Of a stretch of 9,554 nt of DNA, positions 1 to 6,578 are shown in pieces (position 1 is the first letter of the stretch; each line of letters opens with the position of its first letter). The stretch lies in NCBI GenBank assembly GCA_020444985.1, contig JAGRHK010000016.1, positions 2,305 to 11,858 of the forward strand, read 5' to 3'. Source of the stretch: Candidatus Competibacteraceae bacterium. GTDB taxonomy: Bacteria; Pseudomonadota; Gammaproteobacteria; Competibacterales; Competibacteraceae. The notes under the pieces are model-generated. The model was not told the DNA's origin, ran no database searches, and saw only the letters and a program-made list of their open reading frames with translations. The position numbers were made by a program, and so were the translations under genes.

Positions 1-782
1 AGCGCCTGCTCCCGCGCCGCGCGGCCACGCGGCCCTTCGAAATAAGCTCGAATGAGCGGATGGTCGGCCATTGTCAACTCCTGCATCGGCGCATAGCCAA
101 TCACCCGCTTCTCCCCCAAAAACGCCACACGATCAGTAGTCTGCCAAAGCGTATCCAGATCATGGGTCACCATTACGACCGTTAAACCTAATGATTCCTT
201 GAGCTGTACCACCAATTGGTCAAAAGCGCCCGCGCTGATTGGATCGAGGCCAGCCGTGGGCTCGTCCAGAAACAGCAGCGCCGGATCAAGCGCCAGCGCC
301 CGGGCAAGGGCTGCCCGTTTCAACATGCCGCCGCTGAGTTCGCGCGGCAGCTTATTGGCGGTTTCCACAGGCAATCCGGCCAGCACGATTTTGAGATCGG
401 CAATTTCTGCAATCAACTGGGCAGGCAACCGGGTATGCTCGCGCAAGGGCACGGCGACATTTTCCCGTACCGTTAACGAACTGAACAGCGCGCCCTGTTG
501 AAACAACATCCCAAACCGCCGACGCAACCGGAATGCCGCGCTATCGCTAATGCCGATTACCTCCTCGCCCAACAAGCGGATGGAACCCGCAGTCGGTTGC
601 AGCAACATGATAATAGCGCGCAACAACGTGGTTTTCCCGGAGCCGCTACCGCCAACCAGCGCCACGATCTCACCGCGGCGGACCGTGAAATCGAGCGCCT
701 CATGAATGACCTCGGCGCCAAACTGCGTGCGCAACCCACGCACCTCAATGATCGAAGATGCCGCCTCCTCCATGTCGTTCAT
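1..782 (-). CDS. mlaF: MlaF-type ABC transporter ATP-binding protein (C-terminus beyond window)
   Basis: Cytoplasmic ATPase of an Mla/MCE-type ABC importer that moves phospholipids or other hydrophobic molecules between inner and outer membranes. I translated about 260 residues from ATG at 782; the gene is still open at base 1. Visible motifs are Walker A GGSGSGKT (residues 44-51), a Q-loop FQQGALF (94-100) typical of MlaF, signature LSGGM (149-153), Walker B LLFLDE (169-174), D-loop GLDP (178-181) and switch His207 in THD. ATG 782 overlaps the stop of the upstream permease as ATGA, so the two are translationally coupled; a second ATG at 773 is possible. Pairing with an MlaE-type permease makes the Mla assignment firm at family level. 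The exact substrate is unknown because the MCE (MlaD) and periplasmic (MlaC) genes would lie to the left, outside the window. Confidence 0.9.
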   Translation of the reverse strand, partial: MNDMEEAASSIIEVRGLRTQFGAEVIHEALDFTVRRGEIVALVGGSGSGKTTLLRAIIMLLQPTAGSIRLLGEEVIGISDSAAFRLRRRFGMLFQQGALFSSLTVRENVAVPLREHTRLPAQLIAEIADLKIVLAGLPVETANKLPRELSGGMLKRAALARALALDPALLFLDEPTAGLDPISAGAFDQLVVQLKESLGLTVVMVTHDLDTLWQTTDRVAFLGEKRVIGYAPMQELTMADHPLIRAYFEGPRGRAAREQA

Positions 783-1915
783 AGTCCAACGCCACCCAGC
801 AGCACCGAGAATAGCGCATCGGCGGCAATGACCAGAAAAATCGATTGCACGACGCTGACCGTCGTCTGACGGCCCACGCTGTCAGCGCCGCCGCGCACCT
901 GAAAACCCTGGTGACAACCGACCAGGGCGATGATTGCGGCAAACACCGGGGCTTTGCCCACCCCGATTAAAAAAGAAGTCAGCGTCACTACCTGAGGAAA
1001 CCGGTCGAGAAAATCCTGAAAATTGACATCCAGCATGACCTGGGCGATAACCATACCGCCGAGGACGCTTAACGCATCGGCGAACACGGTCAACAACGGC
1101 AAGGCAACAGTCAAAGCCAGCAATTTGGGCAGCACCAGTAAATCCATCGGCGAGATGCCAATAGTGCGCAGCGCATCCACTTCCTCCGTGACCTGCATGG
1201 TGCCGATCTGCGCGGTGTAAGACGAACCGGTGCGCCCAGCGATGATAATCGCGGTAAGCAATGGCGCCAGTTCGCGCAACATCGTCAGCGACACCAGCTC
1301 GACGATGAAAATATTGGCACCGTAGAACTTCAATTGATGGCCGCCCTGATAGGCGATCACGATGCCGATCATAAACGAGAGGAGTGCAATAATCGGCAAA
1401 GCACGCACGCCAGCGATTTCGATATTGGCGCACAAAGCCCGCCAGCGAAACCGGCGCGGTTGCAGGATCAATCGCCCCAGCGCAGTCGCGGCCTCGCCAA
1501 CGAAGGCGAGGAAGGCAAAGCCCCTGCGCAAAGCATGTACGGTCTGTCGGCCTAATCGTTCCAGGATACCAGTGCGCTTTACCGGCGTCGCAACGCTGTC
1601 ATCAGCTATGAAACGGCTGTGAACCAGGTCGAGCAAGGCTTGATGCCGCTCGCGTAAACCGCGCAGATGCACATCATGGCCGAGTCGTTTCAATTCCGCG
1701 ATCAGGTTGATTAACTGCAACGCGCCGACCGTATCGAGCGCCTGGATCGTCGAGCCATCCAGTTGCAAGGGACCGGAAGGCCATGGCACATCATGCAAGC
1801 GTTGGTCAAGATCGATGACGCCATCCAGGGTCCAGTCGCCCTCGCAACGCCCGCCTTCAGGACTGGCGCGAACGATAGCGGGATTGGCGGATAATGGAGG
1901 CAACAGCAGGGCCAC
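779..1915 (-). CDS. mlaE: MlaE-type ABC transporter permease with N-terminal STAS domain
   Basis: Inner-membrane permease of the same transporter as the downstream ATPase. It is 378 aa, longer than plain MlaE (about 260 aa), because residues roughly 20-110 form a STAS-like domain (MlaB-like), including STIQALDTVGALQL at 55-68, which resembles the conserved Asp-Ser/Thr-x-Gly turn of STAS proteins. The MlaE domain covers about 150-378, with hydrophobic segments near 170-190, 203-226, 258-292, 312-333 and 355-376. Its most conserved stretches are visible: RELAPLLTAIIIAGRTGSS (214-232), then the TEEVDALRTIGISPMDLLV region (243-261), and GGADSVGRQTTVSVV near the end. The start is GTG at 1915, with a weak GGGA about 12 bases before it; no better start fits. 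It sits 16 bases after the nuclease stop and overlaps the ATPase start by 4 bases. Fusion of the STAS subunit to the permease is known in many proteobacteria; separate mlaB is then not needed. Confidence 0.9.
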   Translation of the reverse strand: MALLLPPLSANPAIVRASPEGGRCEGDWTLDGVIDLDQRLHDVPWPSGPLQLDGSTIQALDTVGALQLINLIAELKRLGHDVHLRGLRERHQALLDLVHSRFIADDSVATPVKRTGILERLGRQTVHALRRGFAFLAFVGEAATALGRLILQPRRFRWRALCANIEIAGVRALPIIALLSFMIGIVIAYQGGHQLKFYGANIFIVELVSLTMLRELAPLLTAIIIAGRTGSSYTAQIGTMQVTEEVDALRTIGISPMDLLVLPKLLALTVALPLLTVFADALSVLGGMVIAQVMLDVNFQDFLDRFPQVVTLTSFLIGVGKAPVFAAIIALVGCHQGFQVRGGADSVGRQTTVSVVQSIFLVIAADALFSVLLGGVGL

Positions 1916-1931
1916 GATTTTTGGAAAATCC

Positions 1932-2525
1932 CTAACGTGGATTCAAGCGTCGCCAAGCAGCCGGATCCTGCTGGCTACCCGGTTTTTCCCAGATACCGCG
2001 CCGCGCCCGTTTCGCTTCGCTTTGCGCTTGCCGGTAAACCGGCGAATCATTGTATTGCTCATACATGACCGCCTGTCCTTGCCGAACCAGTTCCAAGCCG
2101 ACATCGCGCTTGCCAACGACCACCTGAGCAACGGTCCGGCCATAACGATCCTGATCCATAACGCGCAACTGCACCGCATCATGGCCAGCCAGCATGTTTC
2201 GCAATGCTTGCTTCGCGCTATCGCCCCACGGTTTCTGACCCATTTCCGGGGTATCAATGCCAAACATCCGCACCTTGACCTCACCGGGCGGACAACGCGC
2301 CGTAAGCGTGTCGCCGTCGTAGACGGATTTGACGGTACAGGTGAGTTCAGCGCCTTTAGAAATCGCCGAAGGAGGCGCCTTCGGTTCGTACATCAAGTAG
2401 CTGACGATCATGATGGCGACCGTCAGTCCGCCCAGCAGCCAGGGCGAACGATTGCGGCGACGCCGGGCGCGACTCAGTTCGCTACGCAACTGGCTACGCA
2501 ATAATTTTAAAAGCTCTTGTCTCAC
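1932..2525 (-). CDS. Membrane-anchored thermonuclease-like (SNase domain) protein
   Basis: Predicted Ca-dependent nuclease of the staphylococcal nuclease fold, 197 aa. Residues 1-28 are strongly basic, a single membrane helix lies at about 29-46, and the SNase domain spans about 60-185. By the positive-inside rule the catalytic domain should face the periplasm. Residues matching S. aureus nuclease are present: DGDT (Asp72 = Asp21), Arg86 (= Arg35), IDTPE with Asp91, Thr92 and Glu94 (= Asp40, Thr41, Glu43) and DRYGR with Arg130 (= Arg87), so it should be active. Cys63 and Cys78 flank the first motif and could form a disulfide. Start is GTG at 2525: an in-frame stop lies eight codons upstream and no ATG occurs between. 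No clear Shine-Dalgarno is seen. It leads the permease and ATPase genes in one likely operon. Its substrate and biological role are not shown by the sequence. Confidence 0.88.
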   Translation of the reverse strand: MRQELLKLLRSQLRSELSRARRRRNRSPWLLGGLTVAIMIVSYLMYEPKAPPSAISKGAELTCTVKSVYDGDTLTARCPPGEVKVRMFGIDTPEMGQKPWGDSAKQALRNMLAGHDAVQLRVMDQDRYGRTVAQVVVGKRDVGLELVRQGQAVMYEQYNDSPVYRQAQSEAKRARRGIWEKPGSQQDPAAWRRLNPR

Positions 2526-2572
2526 TGTATTGACGCGCGCATTAAATCACCGGAATACTTTAGAAATGATGC

Positions 2573-2601
2573 TTTTTATCCGGTTATTGTAATCATTCCA
2601 A
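2573..2601 (-). promoter_or_regulatory. Candidate promoter for the nuclease-mla genes
   Basis: On the minus strand a TTGGAA (2601-2596) and a TAAAAA (2578-2573) are separated by 17 bases, each matching the sigma-70 consensus at 4 of 6 positions, about 50 bases before the GTG at 2525. This is the best pair I could find in the gap; the match is weak. The 10-base left arm of an inverted repeat (2578-2587) lies in the spacer. Confidence 0.3.
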
Positions 2602-2652
2602 GCGATTTAGTCAGCCTGAATCCGAATCGCGGTGTGCCTGCGATAACCGGAT
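2578..2652. repeat. 10-base perfect inverted repeat in the intergenic gap
   Basis: ATCCGGTTAT at 2578-2587 is exactly inverted as ATAACCGGAT at 2643-2652, and the pairing extends inward by a wobble and one more pair. The 55-base interior contains a smaller CGATT/AATCG pair. Neither end is followed by a T-run in the right orientation, so it is not a standard terminator, and no target-site duplication is seen around it. Beyond this repeat and the weak promoter I see no gene in 2526-2677. Confidence 0.5.
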
Positions 2653-2677
2653 CAGCAGCAAATCAGGCGGGTCGCTC

Positions 2678-3514
2678 CTACTCCATGACTTGTCCAGCCC
2701 ACGCGCGGCTCTTGAACCAGTAATCATGCCGTTCCTTCAGCCAGCCATCCTGCTGGCGCAACATGATCCAGTTATTGAAGAAGTTGAGCGCATCAGGATC
2801 GCCCTTGCGCAATGCGAAACCCTCCGCGCCCTGCACGAACGGTTCGTTGATGGGCAGAAACAGCTTATCAGGATGCTTCAACGCTTCAAAAGCCGGCGTC
2901 GGCGTGCTGGTCACGAAAGCATGGGCTTTGCCATTGAGGACTTCCTGCAACGCCAGCGCATCCTCGTCAAATTGCCGCAACGTCGCTTTGGGCATCATCC
3001 GCCGGGCCGCCGTCGCCGGCGTTGCGCCACGCCGCACCGCTAACACGATTTCAGGCTTATTGAAATCTTCCAAGGTGCTGAATCCATCCGCCAGCGCCTT
3101 ATTCGCCACCATCTGGATGCCGGAATTCGCATACGGTAAGGAAAAGTTGACGGTCAAATTCCGTACTGGGGTAATCGACATGCCGGCAATAATCACGTCG
3201 AACTTGCCGGCGAGTAAAGCGGGAATAATGCCATCCCAGGCGGTTGGAACGAATTCCGCTTTCACGCCCATATCCTCGGCCAGTTTTTTGGCGACATCGA
3301 TCTCATAGCCAAGCAATTCGCCATTCTTGTCCCGCATCGCCCAAGGAACAAAGGTCGACATGCCAATCTTTATGGTTCCCCGTCGTTTGATAACTTCGAG
3401 AACGCTGCTGCCAGCCAGTTGCTGATTGAGCTGCTGCGCGTGGGCCAAGGGCGGCAACATCAGGGTTAGCGCTAAGAAACAGGTTGCCAGTGCGGCGAAA
3501 AATCTTTGAACCAT
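2678..3514 (-). CDS. Periplasmic solute-binding protein, family 3 (amino-acid/organic-acid ABC type)
   Basis: Secreted ligand-binding protein of the SBP family 3 (PF00497-type) fold, 278 aa. A signal peptide covers residues 1-26: basic start, hydrophobic run, likely cleavage after AHA. Typical features follow: GYEIDVAKKLAEDMG (69-83), then WDGIIPALLAGKFDVI at 93-108 and GMSITPVR (111-118), whose Arg118 should hold the ligand carboxylate. In the second lobe the usual [AV]DAxxxDxP pattern reads AHAFVTSTP (197-205), so the Asp that binds the ligand alpha-ammonium (Asp157 in E. coli GlnH) is replaced by Ser203. I chose ATG 3514 because GAGGA sits 8 bases before it; an in-frame TTG at 3538 would add eight residues ahead of the signal peptide. 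It lies 42 bases after the dehydrogenase stop and is probably cotranscribed with it. No permease or ATPase of this transporter type is adjacent. The ligand is unknown; an amino acid or a 2-hydroxy acid are the candidates. Confidence 0.88.
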   Translation of the reverse strand: MVQRFFAALATCFLALTLMLPPLAHAQQLNQQLAGSSVLEVIKRRGTIKIGMSTFVPWAMRDKNGELLGYEIDVAKKLAEDMGVKAEFVPTAWDGIIPALLAGKFDVIIAGMSITPVRNLTVNFSLPYANSGIQMVANKALADGFSTLEDFNKPEIVLAVRRGATPATAARRMMPKATLRQFDEDALALQEVLNGKAHAFVTSTPTPAFEALKHPDKLFLPINEPFVQGAEGFALRKGDPDALNFFNNWIMLRQQDGWLKERHDYWFKSRAWAGQVME

Positions 3515-3522
3515 AAGAAAAA

Positions 3523-3527
3523 TCCTC
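3523..3527 (-). promoter_or_regulatory. Ribosome binding site fixing the binding-protein start
   Basis: GAGGA on the minus strand, 8 bases before ATG 3514. It favours ATG 3514 over the longer TTG start at 3538, since the site lies inside the longer reading frame. Confidence 0.7.
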
Positions 3528-3556
3528 AAAAAGATCAAAATTTGGATGCGTAAAAA

Positions 3557-6388
3557 TCACCGGGGACTCGCACAACGATCCACCAGGTAAACAATCGAGC
3601 GATAGTAGCGATTGCTGTGCAGCGACAGGCCAATCTCGCAGGTGCGGCTGGTGGAATAACCGGACTGGCAATCATCCGGTAAAGCCGCCGTTAAATCCCG
3701 CAAAGCGCTGGCGTTCAGTTCCGGGTGCGTAAACCCCTTGTCCCCGGCCCAGCCACAGCAGGCAATGGCGTTCGGGATAACCACGTTCTCCACGCACGCC
3801 TCGGCGATGGCTTTGAGTTTAGCTTGCAAACCCATCTTGATGTTGCTGCAGGTGCAGTGCAGCGCCACAGTTTCCGGTCGTTTCTCCAGTTTTAACCGAT
3901 CCAGTACGAAATCGTGGATAAATTCTGCGATGTCGTACACCTGAAGCCGACTGGACCCTTGGCCTGGCTTCACTCGAAAAGCGCAGGGGCTGGTGTCGAA
4001 AACAATTGGATACTGACCATTATGGCTGGCGGCGAGCAATGCCTGTTCCAGCTCATGCTGCTTGGCGTGCGCCGACTCGGGCAGGCCCTTGCTCGCGAAC
4101 GGTTGGCCACAGCAGAGCGCCGCGACCGGGTCGGGCATCACGACCTCATAACCGGCCTTGTGCAACAGCGCGATGGTTTTGACCGGCAACGCATCGCCTT
4201 CCGGATCGCCGCGAGCCGGCCCCATGCTGCGGCTGGCGCAACTGGGAAAATAAACCACGCGCGGGCGGCTGGATGCGGCGCTGGCCTGATCCGGTTTCGG
4301 CAACGTGCTGGCGATCGGCAACCAGCGGTGCCAGGACGGCAACCGTTCGCCGGACAGTTTGCGGGCCATGCGACTTACACCGCCCAGAACGGTCGCGCCC
4401 AGCACCCGGTGCGCTAGATCGGCGGCGGCCAGACCCGTGCGGGCGGCCAAGGCTACTGTGGAAAAAGCCTTGGCCGCCTGATGGCCGACCCAGCGCGCCA
4501 CCGCGCCCCGGCCCTGTTCACGCTGCTTGAGCATCATGGTTCCGGTATTGATCCCCACGGGACAGGTCAGCGCACATAGCCCGTCGCTGGCGCAGGTCTC
4601 GACGCCTTGATAGGCATACGCCGAGCGGATCGCCTGCAACCGCTCCGGATGCTCACCCAAAGCCTGCAAGCGCGCCTGTTCGCGCAAGCCGACAATGCGT
4701 TGCCGTGGCGACAGCGTCAAAGCGCGCGACGGGCAGTTCGGTTCACAGAAGCCGCATTCAATGCATTGATCGACCAACGGATCAACCGCCGCCATTGCTT
4801 TGAGGTTCTTGATATGAATCTCCGGGTCATCGTTAAGAATTACGCCCGGATTCAACAGACCGTGAGGATCGAGCAGGGTCTTGATTTCCCGCATCAATTG
4901 GTAAGCCTGTTGACCCCACTCCAGTTCGACAAACGGGGCGATATTGCGACCGGTACCGTGTTCAGCTTTCAACGAACCGTCGTACTTATCGACAATCATG
5001 TGACCAACCGCGTCCATGAATCCCTGGTAACGCTTGATTGCGTCCGGTTGCCCAAAGTCAGGGGTAATGACGAAGTGTAGATTGCCTTCCAGCGCATGGC
5101 CGAAAATGATGGAACCCGTATAGCCGTGGCGGTCGAACAGAGCTTGCAAATCCAAGGTCATCGCCGCCAGGCGCGGCACGGGGACGGCGACATCCTCAAT
5201 GATGACGGTGGTCCCAGCAGCCCGCGCGGAACCGACCGAAGGGAATAGCCCCTGGCGAATCGCCCAAAGTTGCGTGAATTCTTCCGGCCGGTCGGTGAAG
5301 CGCAACGGAACCAGGGTCGGCAAGTCGGCGACGGCTTCGGTTACGGCGGCCACTTGAGTCGTCAAGGTCTCCGGGTCGAGCGCCCGGGTTTCCACCAGCA
5401 AGGCAGCGGCGGTTTCCGGTAAGGTTTTGAAGTAGTCAGGAATGCCCGCCTTGTTCTCGACCGAACGCAGCGAGGCGCGATCCATCAACTCCACCGCCGC
5501 CACCGGTTGGCTTTTCAGCGCCGCAACTGCGGCACAGGCCGTTTGCATCTCCTGAAAAATCAGCAAGGCCGTGGCCTTATGATCATGCTCCTCGACGGTG
5601 CGATAAGTCATTTCGGCGATGAAGCCCAGCGTACCTTCGGAACCGATCATCAGATGCTGGAGAATGTCGAAGGGATCTGCGTAATCCACCAGGGCGTTGA
5701 GGCTGTAGCCGCAGGTATTCTTGATTTTGAACTTGGCGCGAATCCGCTCCGCCAGTGCGCAATCAGATCGGGTGCGCTGGCCCAGTTCCGCCAGTTGCGC
5801 GAGCAATGCGCCGTGACTGACCTTGAATGCTTCGCGGCTGGCCGGATCGCCGGTATCCAGCATCGCCCCATCCGCCAGCATGACGCGCATACTCTGCAGC
5901 GTTTGATAGCTGTTTTGCGCGGTGCCGCAGCACATGCCGCTGGCGTTATTGGCGGCAATGCCGCCAATCCAGCAGGCGTTGATCGATGCCGGGTCCGGGC
6001 CAATTTTGCGTTTGTAAGGAGCCAGATAACGGTTGGCGTGGCTGCCGATCACCGCCGGTTGCAAGCTGATGGTCGCGGCATGATCGCCAATGCGCCAGCC
6101 GCGCCAACCATCGCCAAGTTGCAGGATTACCGAATCGCTGACCGCCTGGCCGGACAGGCTGGTGCCAGCGGCGCGGAAAGTCACTGGCGTTCGATATTGA
6201 TGCGCCAGCGCCAGGATGCGCTGCATTTCGTCCTCGCTTTCCACCCGCACCACGAGGTAGGGAATCAGCCGGTACAGGCTGGCGTCAGTCCCATAGGTCA
6301 AGGTGCGCAGGGGATCGCTGATCAGCCGCGCTTCCGGGATGAAGGTCTGAAGGTCGCGATGAAGATGCTGATAAGCCGTCGGGAGCAT
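3557..6388 (-). CDS. dld: FAD- and Fe-S-containing D-lactate dehydrogenase (NAD-independent), GlcD-GlcF-like fusion
   Basis: Respiratory oxidase of D-lactate or a related 2-hydroxy acid, feeding electrons through FAD and iron-sulfur clusters towards quinone; 943 aa, close to the usual length of the Pseudomonas-type two-module enzyme. Order of domains: FAD-binding PCMH-type about 40-260 with FRAAGTSLSGQ (71-81), IGGIAANNASGMCCG (141-155) and GSEGTLG (249-255); FAD-oxidase C-terminal domain about 270-515 with FGHALEGNLHF (429-439) and EHGTGRN (476-482); ferredoxin-like part with Cys542, 545, 548, 552 and Cys599, 605, 609; then two CCG modules (FPSC...CCGQPFASKG at 714-768 and HCTCSN...CCGWAGDKG at 844-885). 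The end, GYSTSRTCEIGLSLHS (910-925), is typical of this D-lactate dehydrogenase group. In the second cluster Asp602 stands where the second Cys is expected. ATG 6388 has AGGCGG 6 bases upstream. No lactate permease or L-lactate dehydrogenase gene is beside it. A different 2-hydroxyacid substrate, such as 2-hydroxyglutarate, cannot be excluded. Confidence 0.87.
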   Translation of the reverse strand: MLPTAYQHLHRDLQTFIPEARLISDPLRTLTYGTDASLYRLIPYLVVRVESEDEMQRILALAHQYRTPVTFRAAGTSLSGQAVSDSVILQLGDGWRGWRIGDHAATISLQPAVIGSHANRYLAPYKRKIGPDPASINACWIGGIAANNASGMCCGTAQNSYQTLQSMRVMLADGAMLDTGDPASREAFKVSHGALLAQLAELGQRTRSDCALAERIRAKFKIKNTCGYSLNALVDYADPFDILQHLMIGSEGTLGFIAEMTYRTVEEHDHKATALLIFQEMQTACAAVAALKSQPVAAVELMDRASLRSVENKAGIPDYFKTLPETAAALLVETRALDPETLTTQVAAVTEAVADLPTLVPLRFTDRPEEFTQLWAIRQGLFPSVGSARAAGTTVIIEDVAVPVPRLAAMTLDLQALFDRHGYTGSIIFGHALEGNLHFVITPDFGQPDAIKRYQGFMDAVGHMIVDKYDGSLKAEHGTGRNIAPFVELEWGQQAYQLMREIKTLLDPHGLLNPGVILNDDPEIHIKNLKAMAAVDPLVDQCIECGFCEPNCPSRALTLSPRQRIVGLREQARLQALGEHPERLQAIRSAYAYQGVETCASDGLCALTCPVGINTGTMMLKQREQGRGAVARWVGHQAAKAFSTVALAARTGLAAADLAHRVLGATVLGGVSRMARKLSGERLPSWHRWLPIASTLPKPDQASAASSRPRVVYFPSCASRSMGPARGDPEGDALPVKTIALLHKAGYEVVMPDPVAALCCGQPFASKGLPESAHAKQHELEQALLAASHNGQYPIVFDTSPCAFRVKPGQGSSRLQVYDIAEFIHDFVLDRLKLEKRPETVALHCTCSNIKMGLQAKLKAIAEACVENVVIPNAIACCGWAGDKGFTHPELNASALRDLTAALPDDCQSGYSTSRTCEIGLSLHSNRYYRSIVYLVDRCASPR

Positions 6389-6421
6389 GGAATTCCGCCT
6401 GTCTGGGTGGGTTATTTAATT

Positions 6422-6430
6422 CTTATACCA
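6422..6430 (-). promoter_or_regulatory. Extended -10 element for the D-lactate dehydrogenase gene
   Basis: Minus strand reads TGGTATAAG: a TATAAG hexamer (5 of 6 to consensus) at 6427-6422 with a TG one base upstream, the extended -10 arrangement that can work without a good -35. No convincing -35 is seen (CTAAGC at 17-base spacing). It lies about 34 bases before ATG 6388. Confidence 0.5.
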
Positions 6431-6445
6431 AAATGAGTCATTTTG
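6429..6445. promoter_or_regulatory. 17-base palindrome, candidate operator
   Basis: CAAAATGA-G-TCATTTTG has two perfect 8-base arms around one central base. It lies between the divergent -10 elements of the dehydrogenase (6422-6427) and of the phosphatase group (6448-6453), where a dimeric repressor or activator could control both. It is AT-rich without a GC stem, so it does not fit a terminator. I do not recognise the motif as a known LldR/PdhR-type site, whose consensus is nearer AATTGGT...ACCAATT. Confidence 0.55.
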
Positions 6446-6447
6446 CT

Positions 6448-6453
6448 TAGAAT
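6448..6453 (+). promoter_or_regulatory. Candidate -10 element for the small ORF-phosphatase-transporter genes
   Basis: TAGAAT (5 of 6 to consensus) about 36 bases before the small ORF start at 6489. No good -35 is found at 16-18 bases; that zone is occupied by the palindrome, which would suit an activator or a factor-dependent promoter. Confidence 0.35.
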
Positions 6454-6470
6454 CTGACTGAAATCAGCTG

Positions 6471-6484
6471 TTGCCAGGAGGCAA
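6471..6484 (+). promoter_or_regulatory. Shine-Dalgarno inside a small hairpin
   Basis: TTGCC-AGGA-GGCAA can fold as a 5-base-pair stem with a four-base loop. The strong AGGAGG (6476-6481) spans the loop and the 3' arm, ending 7 bases before ATG 6489. The stem is short, so any effect on translation would be modest. Confidence 0.45.
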
Positions 6485-6488
6485 TCCG

Positions 6489-6578
6489 ATGTCCGCCGCC
6501 GTTCTTGCTGAATCGTTTGATATTTACGCCCAACTCGAAGCGTTGCCGGAAAATCTGATCGGTGAAATGATCCAATGA
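6489..6578 (+). CDS. 29-residue ORF, possible Uma2-type N-terminal remnant or leader
   Basis: ATG 6489 follows AGGAGG by 7 bases and opens 29 codons ending at TGA 6576-6578. The stop overlaps the phosphatase start as ATGA, so translation of this ORF could feed into the phosphatase gene. The peptide ends with YAQLEALPENLIGEMIQ. From memory, the N-termini of Uma2-family (DUF820, restriction-like fold) proteins carry a similar 'ALPENxVGEIxxG' stretch, which here stops just before the expected Gly. No continuation is seen in the other frames downstream. I read it as either the stump of a deleted Uma2-type gene whose start signals now serve the phosphatase, or a short leader peptide. No function is assigned. 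Confidence 0.45.
   Translation: MSAAVLAESFDIYAQLEALPENLIGEMIQ

Noticed and set aside
882..1433. 183-codon minus-strand frame inside the permease gene
   Set aside because: Out-of-frame reading of the mlaE-type gene; the main frame carries all conserved motifs.
1707..2504. 265-codon plus-strand open frame opposite the permease and nuclease
   Set aside because: It spans two recognised genes on the other strand and shows no domain; a shadow of their coding.
3515..3538. Longer binding-protein start at TTG 3538
   Set aside because: ATG 3514 has a well-placed GAGGA, and the signal peptide is complete from there.
5507..6436. 309-codon open frame on the plus strand opposite the dehydrogenase
   Set aside because: It is entirely antisense to the well-conserved FAD domain, has no family resemblance and reflects codon bias of the real gene.
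6429..6445. The palindrome as an intrinsic terminator
   Set aside because: The stem is mostly A-T with no GC core, and it lies upstream of both divergent genes rather than after one.
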